Assembly: GCA_965212525.1 (NCBI GenBank)
Contig: CBDBVC010000037.1
Location: 124,001 to 188,000 of the forward strand
Source of the DNA: SZUA-38 sp965212525
GTDB taxonomy: Bacteria; Pseudomonadota; Gammaproteobacteria; Xanthomonadales; SZUA-38
DNA: 64,000 nt
Reading direction: 5' to 3'
The notes beneath the pieces were generated by a model. The model was given only the letters and a program-made list of their open reading frames with translations, made no database searches and was not told where the DNA came from. The translations under genes and the position numbers were made by a program. Of this stretch, positions 1-8,983 are shown one piece after another. The first letter of the stretch is position 1, and each line of letters begins with the position of its first letter.

Positions 1-908
1 ATACCCTGGATTCCGGTATTGAGGCGTGCCGAGTTCATCATGGTGAACATGGCCCTGAGCCCGTCATGAAGATCACCCACCAGGTAGCCCTGGGCGTCAT
101 CAAAGTTCATGACACAGGTGGCTGAACCGTTCAGCCCCATCTTGTGCTCGATACTGGCGCAGCTGACGTTGTTGGATTCGGTCACCTGATGATTGTCACT
201 GAGCATCTTGGGCACCAGAAACAGTGAAATGCCCTTGACGCCGGCCACCGCACCCTCGGCTCTGGCCAGCACCATATGAACGATATTGTCGGTCAGGTCG
301 TGCTCACCCGAGGTGATGAAGATCTTGGTGCCTGTAATGCGGTAGCTGCCGTCTTCCTGCGGTTTAGCCGCGGTGTTCAGCATGCCCAGATCGGTGCCGC
401 AGTGCGGTTCGGTCAGGCACATGGTACCGGCCCACTGGCCCGACACGAGCGGGGGCATGTAGTACTGCTTCAGCTCGTCTGTACCGAAATGATCGAGCAT
501 TTCGCGCACGCCGTGTGTCAGGCCGGGGTAATTGGACCAGGCCGGACAGTAATAGGAGTTGAGCTCACCCTGCACCACATGAGCCAGATACGGCAGGCCC
601 TGACCGCCGAAGGCATCATCACCGTCCAGCGTGCTCCAGCCATTTTCACAGTATTCGTTATAGAGTTCCTTGAAACCATCCGGCGTGGTGACTGCACCAT
701 TGTCAAAACGACAACCCTGTTCATCGGCAATTCGATTCAGTGGTCCGCATTTTTCGTACAGGAATCGTGAGGACTGCTCAACGATGGCCGTCAGGGTTTC
801 GGCATCCAGTTCCATGCGGTCATCAAGCCCGCTGTAATGCGCATCGATCCCGAGCAGATCGTTAATGACAAAGCAGATATCGTTTTCAGGTGCCTGGGTT
901 ACGGGCAT
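1..908 (-). CDS. Acyl-CoA dehydrogenase, N-terminal part (runs off the window)
   Basis: FAD-dependent acyl-CoA dehydrogenase, which would introduce a trans double bond into an acyl-CoA in the cytoplasm. The start is the ATG at 906-908, preceded by GAGG about 8 nt upstream. The N-terminus (MPVTQAPENDICFVINDLLG) resembles the long (about 600-residue) DmdC/FadE-like subfamily, which has an extra N-terminal segment. The FAD/substrate motif MCLTEPHCGTDLG and the following KIFITSGEHD stretch are clear. About 302 codons are present; the catalytic and C-terminal halves lie outside the window. The substrate cannot be told: DmdC (methylmercaptopropionyl-CoA) and medium- or long-chain acyl-CoA dehydrogenases share these features. 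Confidence 0.9.
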   Translation of the reverse strand, partial: MPVTQAPENDICFVINDLLGIDAHYSGLDDRMELDAETLTAIVEQSSRFLYEKCGPLNRIADEQGCRFDNGAVTTPDGFKELYNEYCENGWSTLDGDDAFGGQGLPYLAHVVQGELNSYYCPAWSNYPGLTHGVREMLDHFGTDELKQYYMPPLVSGQWAGTMCLTEPHCGTDLGMLNTAAKPQEDGSYRITGTKIFITSGEHDLTDNIVHMVLARAEGAVAGVKGISLFLVPKMLSDNHQVTESNNVSCASIEHKMGLNGSATCVMNFDDAQGYLVGDLHDGLRAMFTMMNSARLNTGIQG

Positions 909-996
909 GGGTGAGACCTCATGGGCTGTGACAATCGGACCATGATAATCAATGTCTGCCTGATTTCAAACAGATGTTTGATAATTTGAGTGGGAT

Positions 997-2448
997 TCAG
1001 GCCTCTGCCCGGTAGGCCAGATCGGGCTGTCTGGCGGCCTTGACATCATCCAGTCGGCGAACCGGCTGCTTGTAGGGCGCACCCTTGGCATAATCGATGT
1101 CCTCGATGGCCTTGTCACGAATGCTTGCCATGACCTCGACAAAGCGATCCAGTGTTTCCTTCGATTCGGTTTCGGTCGGCTCGATCAGCTGACATTCGGG
1201 AACCAGCAGCGGGAAATAGTTGGTCGGTGCATGGATATTGTGATCCAGCAGCATCTTTGACAGATCGGTCGCAGTCAGGCCGTATTCACGGTGTTCATCC
1301 TTCAGTGTGATGATGAACTCATGACTGGCACGGCGGCCGGGAAAGGCCAGCCTGAAACCACGTTTTTCCAGTTCCACCATCAGGTAGTTCGCGTTCAGCG
1401 TTGCGAACTCCGATACCCGCTTCATGCCCTCCTCACCGAGCATCTTGGCGTAGACGTAGGCACGCAGCAACACGCCGGGATTGCCACAGAATGCCGACAG
1501 GCGGCCGATGCTGTCAGGGCAGTCGTCTTCGGTCAGCCAGACAAATTCGTCATCCTGTCTGTCGACCATGGGGATTGGCAGATAGGGTATGAGCCGTTCC
1601 GAAACACCGACCGCACCCGAGCCAGGTCCACCGCCACCGTGCGGTGTGGAGAAGGTCTTGTGCAGGTTCAGGTGAATGGCGTCGAAGCCCATGTCGCCCG
1701 GGCGGACATGACCGAGAATGGCATTCAGGTTGGCACCATCGTAATAGAGCAACCCGCCCACCGCATGCACCTTGTCGGCAATTTCCTTGATGCGTCGCTC
1801 GAACACGCCCAGTGTCGAGGGGTTGGTCAGCATGATGCCGGCAGTCTGTGGTCCAAGAGCAGCCTCGAGTGCTGCCATGTCGACATCGCCATCATCAGCC
1901 GTGGGTATTTCATGCACCTTGTAGCCACACATGACAGCCGTGGCCGGGTTGGTGCCATGAGCGGCATCGGGCACGATGATTTCGGTACGTTCGGTGTCGC
2001 CGCGGGCCTCGTGATAGGCCTTGATCATGCTGACACCGGTGAATTCACCCTGAGCACCGGCCATCGGCGCCAGTGATACCCGTTTCATGCCGGTGGCTTC
2101 GGTCAGGATGTTCTGCAGATCATGCATGCATGACATGAACCCCTGTGACAGCACATCCGGTGCATAGGGATGACGCGCCAGGAATCCATCCAGCATGGCC
2201 AGCTTGTTGCAGGCCCGCGGATTGTATTTCATGGTGCACGAACCCAGCGGATAGAAATGCGTGTCGATGGAGAAATTCAGCTTCGACAAACGAGTGTAGT
2301 GTCTGATCGCCTGCAACTCGGAAACGGCTGGCAGGCCCGCTGACCGCTCTCGCCTGAATTCAGCAGGAATGGCAGTGTCTGCCGTGTTGCAAACCGGGTG
2401 TTGAGCCTTGGCCGAACGGCCGGTACTGGAGCGCTCGAATATCAGCAT
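997..2448 (-). CDS. gcvPB: Glycine dehydrogenase (decarboxylating) subunit 2, P-protein beta
   Basis: C-terminal half of a two-subunit P-protein of the glycine cleavage system; with GcvPA it decarboxylates glycine and passes the aminomethyl group to the lipoyl arm of GcvH. The PLP-binding lysine is in HKTFSTPHGGGGPG (K264). The start MLIFERS resembles the usual MLIFE start of the family, and 483 residues is normal length. What is odd is location: gcvT, gcvH and gcvPA lie together at 9.3-12.3 kb on the same strand, whereas gcvPB is separated by about 6.8 kb of unrelated, mostly plus-strand genes and must have its own promoter. Confidence 0.96.
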   Translation of the reverse strand: MLIFERSSTGRSAKAQHPVCNTADTAIPAEFRRERSAGLPAVSELQAIRHYTRLSKLNFSIDTHFYPLGSCTMKYNPRACNKLAMLDGFLARHPYAPDVLSQGFMSCMHDLQNILTEATGMKRVSLAPMAGAQGEFTGVSMIKAYHEARGDTERTEIIVPDAAHGTNPATAVMCGYKVHEIPTADDGDVDMAALEAALGPQTAGIMLTNPSTLGVFERRIKEIADKVHAVGGLLYYDGANLNAILGHVRPGDMGFDAIHLNLHKTFSTPHGGGGPGSGAVGVSERLIPYLPIPMVDRQDDEFVWLTEDDCPDSIGRLSAFCGNPGVLLRAYVYAKMLGEEGMKRVSEFATLNANYLMVELEKRGFRLAFPGRRASHEFIITLKDEHREYGLTATDLSKMLLDHNIHAPTNYFPLLVPECQLIEPTETESKETLDRFVEVMASIRDKAIEDIDYAKGAPYKQPVRRLDDVKAARQPDLAYRAEA

Positions 2449-2681
2449 GATCAGGGATTCCAGGGGGATGATTTCCAGACGCGTATGATGTCAAATTCAG
2501 TCAGCCGCGACAAGTGATTTCAATGCCTCTGTCACACGATCCGAAGGGTGTTCAACCGCTGCCAATTCAGCCCCGACTGTTCTTCGACAATCATTGCCAC
2601 TGCAGCCTTATCGAGACAGCAGGAACTGTCAGTCTGACATGCTAGACTATTGCCCAGGCAGGGCATTCGGAGGCAGACAAG

Positions 2682-3686
2682 ATGTCGCAATGGTACTTGA
2701 GTTACAACGGGGATCAGGAAGGCCCCATGGCACAGGACGAAGCCATCAGGCGGGTCAGGGAACGACCGAACGGATTCTGCTGGCGCAGCGGTTATGCCGA
2801 GTGGCTGCCCATCAGCCAGGTGGATGAGCTCAATCCGGTCAGTGCTGATCAGGTGCCAGCGCCACCGCCCTCCTCACCCGGAAAATCCGACGAGATCGAT
2901 TACCGCATTTTCGGTGAGGACATGCAGTTCGTTGAAATCGAACTCGACCCGGGCGAAAGCGCCGTGGCCGAGGCCGGCGCCATGATGTACAAGGATGCGA
3001 CCATCACACTTGAGACGGCATTCGGTGACGGCAAGCGTGACCAGCCCAAATCGGGCATCATGGACAAGCTGGTTGGGGCCGGCAAGCGCCTGATTACCGG
3101 CGAGAGTCTGTTCATCACGGTGTTTACCCATGCCGGCAATGCGCCCAAGGCTCATGTGGCGTTCGCGGCGCCCTACCCAGGCACCATCATTCCGCTGAAG
3201 CTGGACCGGCACGATCACCAGCTGATCTGCCAGAAAGACAGCTTTCTGTGTGCGGCCCGTGGGGTCAGCATCGGCATTCATTTTCAGAAGAAGATTCTCA
3301 CCGGACTGTTCGGTGGCGAGGGTTTCATCATGCAGAAGCTCGACGGCGACGGGCAGGTATTCCTGCATGCCGGTGGCACAGTGATCGAACGTGAACTGGC
3401 CGAGGGCGAAACGCTGCACGTCGACACCGGCTGCCTGGTGGCACTGACCCATACCGTGTCGTACGATGTGGAACGGGTCGGTGGCATCAAGTCGATCCTG
3501 TTCGGCGGTGAGGGCCTGTTCTTCGCACGACTGAAGGGGCCAGGCAAGGTGTGGTTGCAGTCACTGCCGTTCTCACGCCTGGCGGGCAGAATGCTGGTGG
3601 CGGCCTCACCGACACGACGCGGTCGGGGCGAAGGTTCGGTACTCGGGCCACTGGGCGGCCTGCTCGATGGCGACAACAGCTTTTAA
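2682..3686 (+). CDS. GYF_2-domain plus TIGR00266 (AIM24-like) family protein
   Basis: 334 residues. Residues about 1-50 (MSQWYLSYNGDQEGPM and the following WLP) form a GYF_2-type domain, thought to bind proline-rich peptides. After a proline-rich linker, residues about 70-334 match the TIGR00266/AIM24 beta-sandwich family, with repeated FGGEG glycine-turn motifs. Function in bacteria is unknown; the mitochondrial homologue Aim24 affects inner-membrane organisation. A GGAGG lies 8 nt before the ATG. The stop is 12 nt from the TMEM43-family gene, so the two are probably co-transcribed. The next protein ends in a proline-rich tail, a possible GYF ligand (inference). Confidence 0.88.
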   Translation: MSQWYLSYNGDQEGPMAQDEAIRRVRERPNGFCWRSGYAEWLPISQVDELNPVSADQVPAPPPSSPGKSDEIDYRIFGEDMQFVEIELDPGESAVAEAGAMMYKDATITLETAFGDGKRDQPKSGIMDKLVGAGKRLITGESLFITVFTHAGNAPKAHVAFAAPYPGTIIPLKLDRHDHQLICQKDSFLCAARGVSIGIHFQKKILTGLFGGEGFIMQKLDGDGQVFLHAGGTVIERELAEGETLHVDTGCLVALTHTVSYDVERVGGIKSILFGGEGLFFARLKGPGKVWLQSLPFSRLAGRMLVAASPTRRGRGEGSVLGPLGGLLDGDNSF

Positions 3687-3698
3687 CGGATAACAGTC

Positions 3699-4886
3699 AT
3701 GGCATATCAATCCGAGGGGTTCTTTTCACGGCTCAAGGGCAGTCTGGGCGGCATCATCACGGGCATACTGCTGGTGCTCGGTGGCATTGGCTTCCTGTTC
3801 TGGAATGAGGGTCGGGCCGTCAGCCAGTACAAGGCACTGCAGGAAGGCGAAGCCAGTGTGGTCTCCATCAGTTCCACAGCGCTGAAACAGCAGTGGCAGG
3901 ACAAGCTGGTGCATTTTTCCGGCCAGGCGACATCCGATGAGGTGCTCAGCGATGATCTGTTCGGTGTCCGCAGCGACGGCCTGAAACTGTCTCGACAGGT
4001 GGAGATGTTTCAATGGGTTGAGGTCGAGGACACCACCTATGTGAATGAAGCCGGTGGCAAGCGGACCAAACGTACCAGCTATGACTACCGAACCGAATGG
4101 TCATCCACACTGATCGATTCGAATGACTTTGCCCGAGGCGGCCATCAGAACCCGTCCACCATGCCCTTTCGCAGTGAGACACAGGCAGTTGCCCGGGTCA
4201 ATGTCGGCATGATCCAGCTCGATCCCGGGCTGGTCAGTGACATTGACCGCACCGAAGTGCTCAATGCAGCCGATATCCGCCCACCGCCTGGCCCGGCACC
4301 GGCACAGGCCTATGGGCAGTATGTCGTCTACGGATTCAAACCGGACAATCCCCAGGTGGGCGATCTGCGCGTGCGTTTTGTCGAAACACCCGAACAGCCG
4401 GTCAGTGTGGTGGCAAAATTGCAGGGCCGTAGTGCCGGCCCCTACGAGGCCAGCAACGGCAACACGCTGATGCTGCTGCAGACCGGCACCCACAGTGCCG
4501 AGAAGATGTTCGGCAAGGCGCATGATGACAACACCGCGCTGACCTGGATGCTCCGGGTCGCCGGTTTCCTGGGTCTGTTCGCCGCCTTTGCCATGATCCT
4601 GAAACCGATTCGGGTGCTGGCAGACGTGATTCCTTTACTTGGCCGTCTGGCCGGTGCCGCCATCAACCTGGTGGCCGGATTACTGGCCGTGGCCGTGGCT
4701 GCCGTCACCATCGCGGTCGCCTGGCTGTTTTTCCGTCCCCTGCTTGCGGTCGGGCTGCTGCTGGTTTCAGCAGCCTGCCTGTTCGTGTTGCAGAAACTCG
4801 GATTGTTCAGCAAGAAGTCAACGGCAGCTCCCGTCAGCGGTGATGCACCACCACCGCCGCCACCACCGGGCCCGACCACGCACTGA
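3699..4886 (+). CDS. TMEM43 family membrane protein
   Basis: 395 residues. One N-terminal membrane segment (about residues 17-37) is followed by a large soluble, probably periplasmic region (about 40-275) and a cluster of C-terminal hydrophobic segments (about 285-370). The opening FFSRLKGSLGG and the FWNEGRAV motif are typical of the bacterial TMEM43 (DUF1625) family. The last 20 or so residues contain a run of prolines followed by a PGP motif. No enzymatic residues are recognised; eukaryotic TMEM43/LUMA is an inner nuclear membrane protein. It lies between the AIM24-like gene and marC-like gene in the same orientation with short gaps (12 and 25 nt). Confidence 0.88.
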   Translation: MAYQSEGFFSRLKGSLGGIITGILLVLGGIGFLFWNEGRAVSQYKALQEGEASVVSISSTALKQQWQDKLVHFSGQATSDEVLSDDLFGVRSDGLKLSRQVEMFQWVEVEDTTYVNEAGGKRTKRTSYDYRTEWSSTLIDSNDFARGGHQNPSTMPFRSETQAVARVNVGMIQLDPGLVSDIDRTEVLNAADIRPPPGPAPAQAYGQYVVYGFKPDNPQVGDLRVRFVETPEQPVSVVAKLQGRSAGPYEASNGNTLMLLQTGTHSAEKMFGKAHDDNTALTWMLRVAGFLGLFAAFAMILKPIRVLADVIPLLGRLAGAAINLVAGLLAVAVAAVTIAVAWLFFRPLLAVGLLLVSAACLFVLQKLGLFSKKSTAAPVSGDAPPPPPPPGPTTH

Positions 4887-4911
4887 TTAACGACACGGGG
4901 GAACCGTTTAC

Positions 4912-5505
4912 ATGGATATTCTGTCTGCTGCAATTCTGCTGTTCCTGATCATGGATCCGCTCGGCAATGTGCCGATTTTCCTGTCCATACTGAGGGATAT
5001 TCCGGCCAGGCGTCGGCTGTTCATCATCGTGCGGGAGAAGATCATTGCCCTTGGCGTACTGCTGCTCCTGCTCTATTTCGGAGCCAACATACTGGCGGTG
5101 CTCGGTCTGCGGCAGGAATCGGTCAGTGTCGCCGGTGGCATCATCCTGTTCATCATTGCCATCAAGATGCTGTTTCCGGGGGCGCGAGGTGAATACGATG
5201 ACCAGGTCGACGGAGAACCGCTGATTGTTCCGCTGGCCATCCCGCTGATCGCCGGCCCGTCGATTCTGGCAGCACTGCTGCTGATGGTCTCACGCGAGCC
5301 CGACCGAATGCTGGACTGGACCATCGCGCTCATCATCGCCTGGTCGGCATCGCTGCTGATCCTGATGTCATCCAACCTGCTGCAGCGCATGCTCGGTCAG
5401 CGCGGCCTGGTGGCCATCGAACGGCTCATGGGCATGCTGCTGGTGACCATGGCCGTACAGATGTTTCTTGACGGTGTCTCGGCGTTTCTGGCCGGTTCAG
5501 GCTGA
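4912..5505 (+). CDS. MarC family integral membrane protein
   Basis: 197 residues with about six hydrophobic segments, the length and layout of the MarC/UPF0056 family. The N-terminal FLIMDPLGNVPIFL motif and the central PLAIPLIAGPSILAA motif are both family signatures. The family has no proven transport substrate; the old link of marC to multiple antibiotic resistance has not held up in E. coli. It follows the TMEM43 gene by 25 nt. Its 3' end overlaps the convergent terC-like gene by 9 bp, so no separate terminator lies between them. Confidence 0.92.
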   Translation: MDILSAAILLFLIMDPLGNVPIFLSILRDIPARRRLFIIVREKIIALGVLLLLLYFGANILAVLGLRQESVSVAGGIILFIIAIKMLFPGARGEYDDQVDGEPLIVPLAIPLIAGPSILAALLLMVSREPDRMLDWTIALIIAWSASLLILMSSNLLQRMLGQRGLVAIERLMGMLLVTMAVQMFLDGVSAFLAGSG

Positions 5506-6291
5506 TTCCCTTGCGCTGGCGTCTGACTTGCGCGCCAGCAGCTTCTTCTGATAGCGACTCTGCACGATATCCGAGATCACCAGAATGACGATTACGAAGT
5601 AGAAGGTGGTCTTGTTCATGGCCACGATCGGGTTGCCGAACAGGTGCATCTCAGCCAGGTGACCGCCTTCGGACAGCAGCATGATACCCACCACGAACAG
5701 GATGAACAGGCCGAGTACCTCGTACATGCGGTTGCGCTCGAGGAAATCGGCGACACGATCAGCCAGCCAGATCATCAGCAAACCACCGATAACAATCGCT
5801 GTCGCCATGATGGCAAATACTTCCGTCAGTGCCATTGCCGACAGTATCGAATCGAAGGAGAACACTAGATTCATCAGCACGATCCAGAACACCACCTTGA
5901 CCACCGATGACTTGTCCCGCGTCTGTTTGCTCAGATCCTCGACACTGACCATGTGTATGATTTCGCGTATCGCCGTGTAGATGATCAGCGCACCACCGAG
6001 CAATACTATCAGTGCGTGCAGGTTGAAGGTGCCGTCAATGACACCCTCCCAGCTCAGCGTGAACATGGGGTTCTGGAAATAGCTGATCAGTTTCATCAGC
6101 ACCAGCAGCAGCACGATTCGCAGCACCATGGCCAGGCCGATACCCCAGCGACGAACACTGGCCTGATGCTTTTCGGGTGCACGTTTTGATTCGAGTGAGA
6201 TGTACAGCAGGTTGTCAAAGCCCAGTACGGCCTGCAACATGATGAGCATCATCAGGGTGACAAGATTGTCGAGTGTCAGCAGATCTGCCAT
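5497..6291 (-). CDS. TerC family integral membrane protein
   Basis: 264 residues with seven or more membrane segments. Family hallmarks are the N-terminal LQAVLGFDNLLYISL stretch, where an acidic residue sits in the membrane, and a second copy, NLVFSFDSILSAMAL, about 110 residues later. TerC-family proteins are linked to tellurite resistance and, in several bacteria, to manganese export or metallation of secreted enzymes; which role applies here is unknown. It converges on the MarC-family gene with a 9 bp overlap, and a PGPGW-type small membrane protein gene lies 108 bp upstream in the same orientation. Confidence 0.92.
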   Translation of the reverse strand: MADLLTLDNLVTLMMLIMLQAVLGFDNLLYISLESKRAPEKHQASVRRWGIGLAMVLRIVLLLVLMKLISYFQNPMFTLSWEGVIDGTFNLHALIVLLGGALIIYTAIREIIHMVSVEDLSKQTRDKSSVVKVVFWIVLMNLVFSFDSILSAMALTEVFAIMATAIVIGGLLMIWLADRVADFLERNRMYEVLGLFILFVVGIMLLSEGGHLAEMHLFGNPIVAMNKTTFYFVIVILVISDIVQSRYQKKLLARKSDASARESA

Positions 6292-6399
6292 GTGTGGCCC
6301 CCTTTTGCGACGTCAGCGTGGTCTGCTGCTGATTCTAAACCGATGATTTTGAATAGGCAAAAGCAGGCATGGGGGGAGGCGTGCCCGCCCGTGATGGCT

Positions 6400-6600
6400 T
6401 CAGGCGGATTTTCCGATACGGGAGAGACGATGGCGCAGCCAGCGCATGCGCGCCCGCGCCCAGGCATACTCGGCACCCAGCACCGAGAGCCCGATGAAAA
6501 GGAACAGCAGGCCCGGTCCCGGCAGCACCAGCAATACCAGCCCCAGCAACGAGAAGACCACACCGATCAGGGTGATGATGACCTTTCTTACATGTTTCAT
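6400..6600 (-). CDS. Small PGPGW-type transmembrane protein
   Basis: 66 residues from the ATG at 6600, chosen because AAGGAAC lies about 5 nt upstream; a longer in-frame start at 6672 adds a poorly supported N-terminus. The protein has a basic start (MKHVRK), one or two hydrophobic segments containing LLVLPGPGLLF, and a basic C-terminus. This matches the short putative transmembrane PGPGW family, whose function is unknown. It precedes the terC-like gene on the same strand by about 108 nt and may be co-transcribed with it. Confidence 0.7.
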   Translation of the reverse strand: MKHVRKVIITLIGVVFSLLGLVLLVLPGPGLLFLFIGLSVLGAEYAWARARMRWLRHRLSRIGKSA

Positions 6601-6754
6601 GCCTGTTCCTTGTCGAAGAGCACAACAACAGGCTATCGCAATTACCATGACGACACATCGCACAATCGTCATGCCTGCAAGAGAAGATCTCGTGTCAGGA
6701 AACTCTCAGTGTGCTCTGTTATCATGGTGGATTAAGAAACAAAACCTTCATGAC

Positions 6755-8083
6755 ATGATTGACCGTAGAACTTTTCTCAAACAGAGCGGGCTGGTGGCCG
6801 GAACCGTGCTGGCGCATGCACCGGCGGCCCGTGTCCTGGCCGATGATTCGGTCCATCCGGGCCTTCAGGCAATCGCCGATGCACACACGGGGCTGTCATT
6901 GCTGAAACTGCCGGACGGATTTCGCTACCGCACTTTCGGCTGGACCGGTGAGCCGATGAGCAACGGCAAACCCACACCGGCGCGTCACGATGGCATGGCG
7001 GTGGTTGACGAATCCGGTGATGAGCTGATTCTGCTGCGAAATCACGAACTGTACAAGGGCGAAACCAGTATCGGCGACGCTGACATCAGCTACGATCCGA
7101 AGGCTGCCGGAGGGGTATCCAGACTGGTGTTCAACCGTGCTACGGAAACCCTGACAAGCAGCGAGGTTGCACTGGGCGGTACTCTGATCAACTGCTGTGG
7201 CGGGCCTACCCCCTGGGGCAGCTGGCTCACCTGCGAGGAAGTGGTGCTGGATGCCTCTCAGTCGCCACTGATGGATCATGGCTATGTGTTCGAGGTGCCT
7301 GCACGCGGCAAGCCCAGCGCCGAGCCGATGAAAGCCATGGGCAAGTTTGTGCATGAAGCCGCAGCAGTCGATCCTGATACCGGTCATGTGTATCTCACTG
7401 AGGATAACAATACCAACGCAGGCTTCTATCGCTTCATACCGAACGTTGCCGGTGATCTTGCAAAAGGCGGTCGACTCGAGATGATGTCAGTCGAGGGTCA
7501 TGACACACTGAAAAAGGGCGTCCCCGCACGCACGCAATTCAAGACAGGCTGGGTGAAGATCGACGACCCGGACCAGGGTCATAGCCCAGGCACACAGGAT
7601 GGATCAGGTGTGGTCAACCAGGGATTGGCCGGTGGCGCTTGCGGCTTTACCCGACTGGAAGGCTGCTGGCATGCCGGCGAACACATCTACTTCACTTCCA
7701 CCAATGGCGGTGAGGCTGGTCAGGGACAGGTCTACTGCTACCACCCGGCCAGTGAGACGGTCGAGCTGCTGTTCGAATCCTCGGGCAAGGATGAAATGAG
7801 TGGTCCGGACAACATCACGGTGTCGCCCAATGGCCAGCTGTTTGTCTGCGAAGATGGCTCTGCCGAGATTCAGCGTCTGATGATTCTGAATCACAAGGGA
7901 GAACTGATCCGCTTTGCCGAGAACAATGTGGTTCTTGACGGCAAACATCTGGATATCGAGGGCGATTTCAGGCGATCGGAATGGTGTGGTGCCTGTTTCT
8001 CTGCCGATGGCCAGTGGCTGTTCGTCAACATCCAGACACCGGGCATCACCTTTGCCATCACCGGGCCGTGGGCATCGCTGTAG
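6755..8083 (+). CDS. PhoX-family (DUF839) secreted alkaline phosphatase-like protein, Tat substrate
   Basis: 442 residues from the ATG at 6755. The N-terminus MIDRRTFLKQSG has a twin-arginine signal followed by a hydrophobic stretch ending in ARVLA, so it is probably exported folded by Tat. The body belongs to the DUF839/PhoX fold: GGTLINCCGGPTPWGSWLTC, HEAAAVDPDTGHVYLTEDN and SGPDNITVSPNGQLFVCEDG are typical. Known PhoX enzymes are Ca/Fe phosphatases that release phosphate from esters, and the acidic and cysteine motifs are compatible. Open frame upstream of 6755 continues but lacks a signal-peptide fit. No pho regulatory genes are nearby. Confidence 0.88.
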   Translation: MIDRRTFLKQSGLVAGTVLAHAPAARVLADDSVHPGLQAIADAHTGLSLLKLPDGFRYRTFGWTGEPMSNGKPTPARHDGMAVVDESGDELILLRNHELYKGETSIGDADISYDPKAAGGVSRLVFNRATETLTSSEVALGGTLINCCGGPTPWGSWLTCEEVVLDASQSPLMDHGYVFEVPARGKPSAEPMKAMGKFVHEAAAVDPDTGHVYLTEDNNTNAGFYRFIPNVAGDLAKGGRLEMMSVEGHDTLKKGVPARTQFKTGWVKIDDPDQGHSPGTQDGSGVVNQGLAGGACGFTRLEGCWHAGEHIYFTSTNGGEAGQGQVYCYHPASETVELLFESSGKDEMSGPDNITVSPNGQLFVCEDGSAEIQRLMILNHKGELIRFAENNVVLDGKHLDIEGDFRRSEWCGACFSADGQWLFVNIQTPGITFAITGPWASL

Positions 8084-8148
8084 TAGCTTATCACCCGGGT
8101 TCAGCACTGCTGTCCCTGAACAAGCCAATCTTTTATGAGTATTAAGAG

Positions 8149-8454
8149 ATGAGCGATAACCTAACAGAAGAAGACTACGTATACCTTCTCAAACAACAGA
8201 GGCATATGTATACATGGTGCTTAAGAAATATTGGAAGTCTCACTGCACATGAAGCAAAGCTTGAATCAGAAAAGCTCTACAATTACGAGCCACCGGACAA
8301 AGAATATCGTGGGATAGTTTTTCATGATGATGCGTGGCATTGGGCGATGCTGAAAATCAAAGGTGAACAGTATTGGAGTAATTTCCCTGATTTAGTGGAT
8401 CCTACGAATGAGTATGAAAAAGAATGGACGAACTATGAAAAACAACACTCATAA
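8149..8454 (+). CDS. AT-rich hypothetical protein
   Basis: 101 residues, not recognised. The product is hydrophilic and rich in Tyr, Trp, Glu and Lys, with no signal peptide, no membrane segment and no cysteine cluster; it contains FHDDAWHWAMLKIKG. Base composition and codon use differ visibly from both neighbours (many AAA, GAA, TAT and ATA-like codons), which suggests recent acquisition. An AAGAG lies just upstream of the ATG. It could be a small immunity or antitoxin-like protein, but nothing in the sequence proves this. Confidence 0.6.
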   Translation: MSDNLTEEDYVYLLKQQRHMYTWCLRNIGSLTAHEAKLESEKLYNYEPPDKEYRGIVFHDDAWHWAMLKIKGEQYWSNFPDLVDPTNEYEKEWTNYEKQHS

Positions 8455-8567
8455 CATACTGCTCAAAATTGTGATCGCCACGAAATGTGTAGCCTCCATC
8501 AGACCTCGCTGATGCTTGCCGATTGACGGGACCTTAGAAAGAAATCAACTCACAGGAAATCTGAAAC

Positions 8568-8957
8568 ATGCCGATTACCACACTGTACGCTTCCATTCTG
8601 GGTATCTTCATCATTCTGCTGGCCCTGTACACGGTCAAGGGCCGTCGTGCCTGGCGTATCGGACTGGGTGATGGTGACAAGACGGAAATGAACAAGCGCA
8701 TTCGCATTCACGGCAATGCAGTCGAATACATACCCATTGCCCTGATCCTGCTCGGACTGCTGGAAAGTAACGGCGGATCTGCAATCCTGCTGCACAGTCT
8801 CGGCTCTGTACTGGTCGTGGCCAGGCTGCTGCATGCCTGGGGTATCAGCCAGTCAGCCGGTACAACCTTCGGCCGGGTCACCGGAACACTGTTCACCTGG
8901 TTGATGATTCTGACCTGCGCCGGCGTCAATCTCTACATGGTTCTTCTGGCAAACTGA
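8568..8957 (+). CDS. MAPEG family membrane protein (YecN-like)
   Basis: 129 residues with four hydrophobic segments. The motif RIRIHGNAVEYIPIALILLGLLE is the MAPEG signature region, with the arginine and asparagine/glutamate positions of bacterial members such as YecN; LVVARLLHAWGI further on is also typical. Eukaryotic MAPEG proteins are glutathione transferases or peroxidases in the membrane; the bacterial substrate is unknown. An AGGAAA lies about 10 nt before the ATG. A DUF2007 gene follows 26 nt downstream on the same strand, so the two are probably one unit. Confidence 0.88.
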   Translation: MPITTLYASILGIFIILLALYTVKGRRAWRIGLGDGDKTEMNKRIRIHGNAVEYIPIALILLGLLESNGGSAILLHSLGSVLVVARLLHAWGISQSAGTTFGRVTGTLFTWLMILTCAGVNLYMVLLAN

Positions 8958-8983
8958 TCTCTGAAACGGAGCAGGCATATTCA

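Noticed and set aside
1291..2076. Long plus-strand open frame opposite gcvPB
   Set aside because: Antisense frame of a well conserved gene; the translation has no recognisable domain, and its composition mirrors the codon bias of gcvPB.
5497..5505. Functional overlap of MarC- and TerC-family genes
   Set aside because: A 9 bp tail-to-tail overlap is common in compact genomes and shows no regulatory structure.
8099..8121. Hairpin GTTCAG/CTGAAC after the PhoX-like gene as a terminator
   Set aside because: Only a 6 bp stem with an 11 nt loop and a delayed T-run (AATCTTTTATG); too weak to call.
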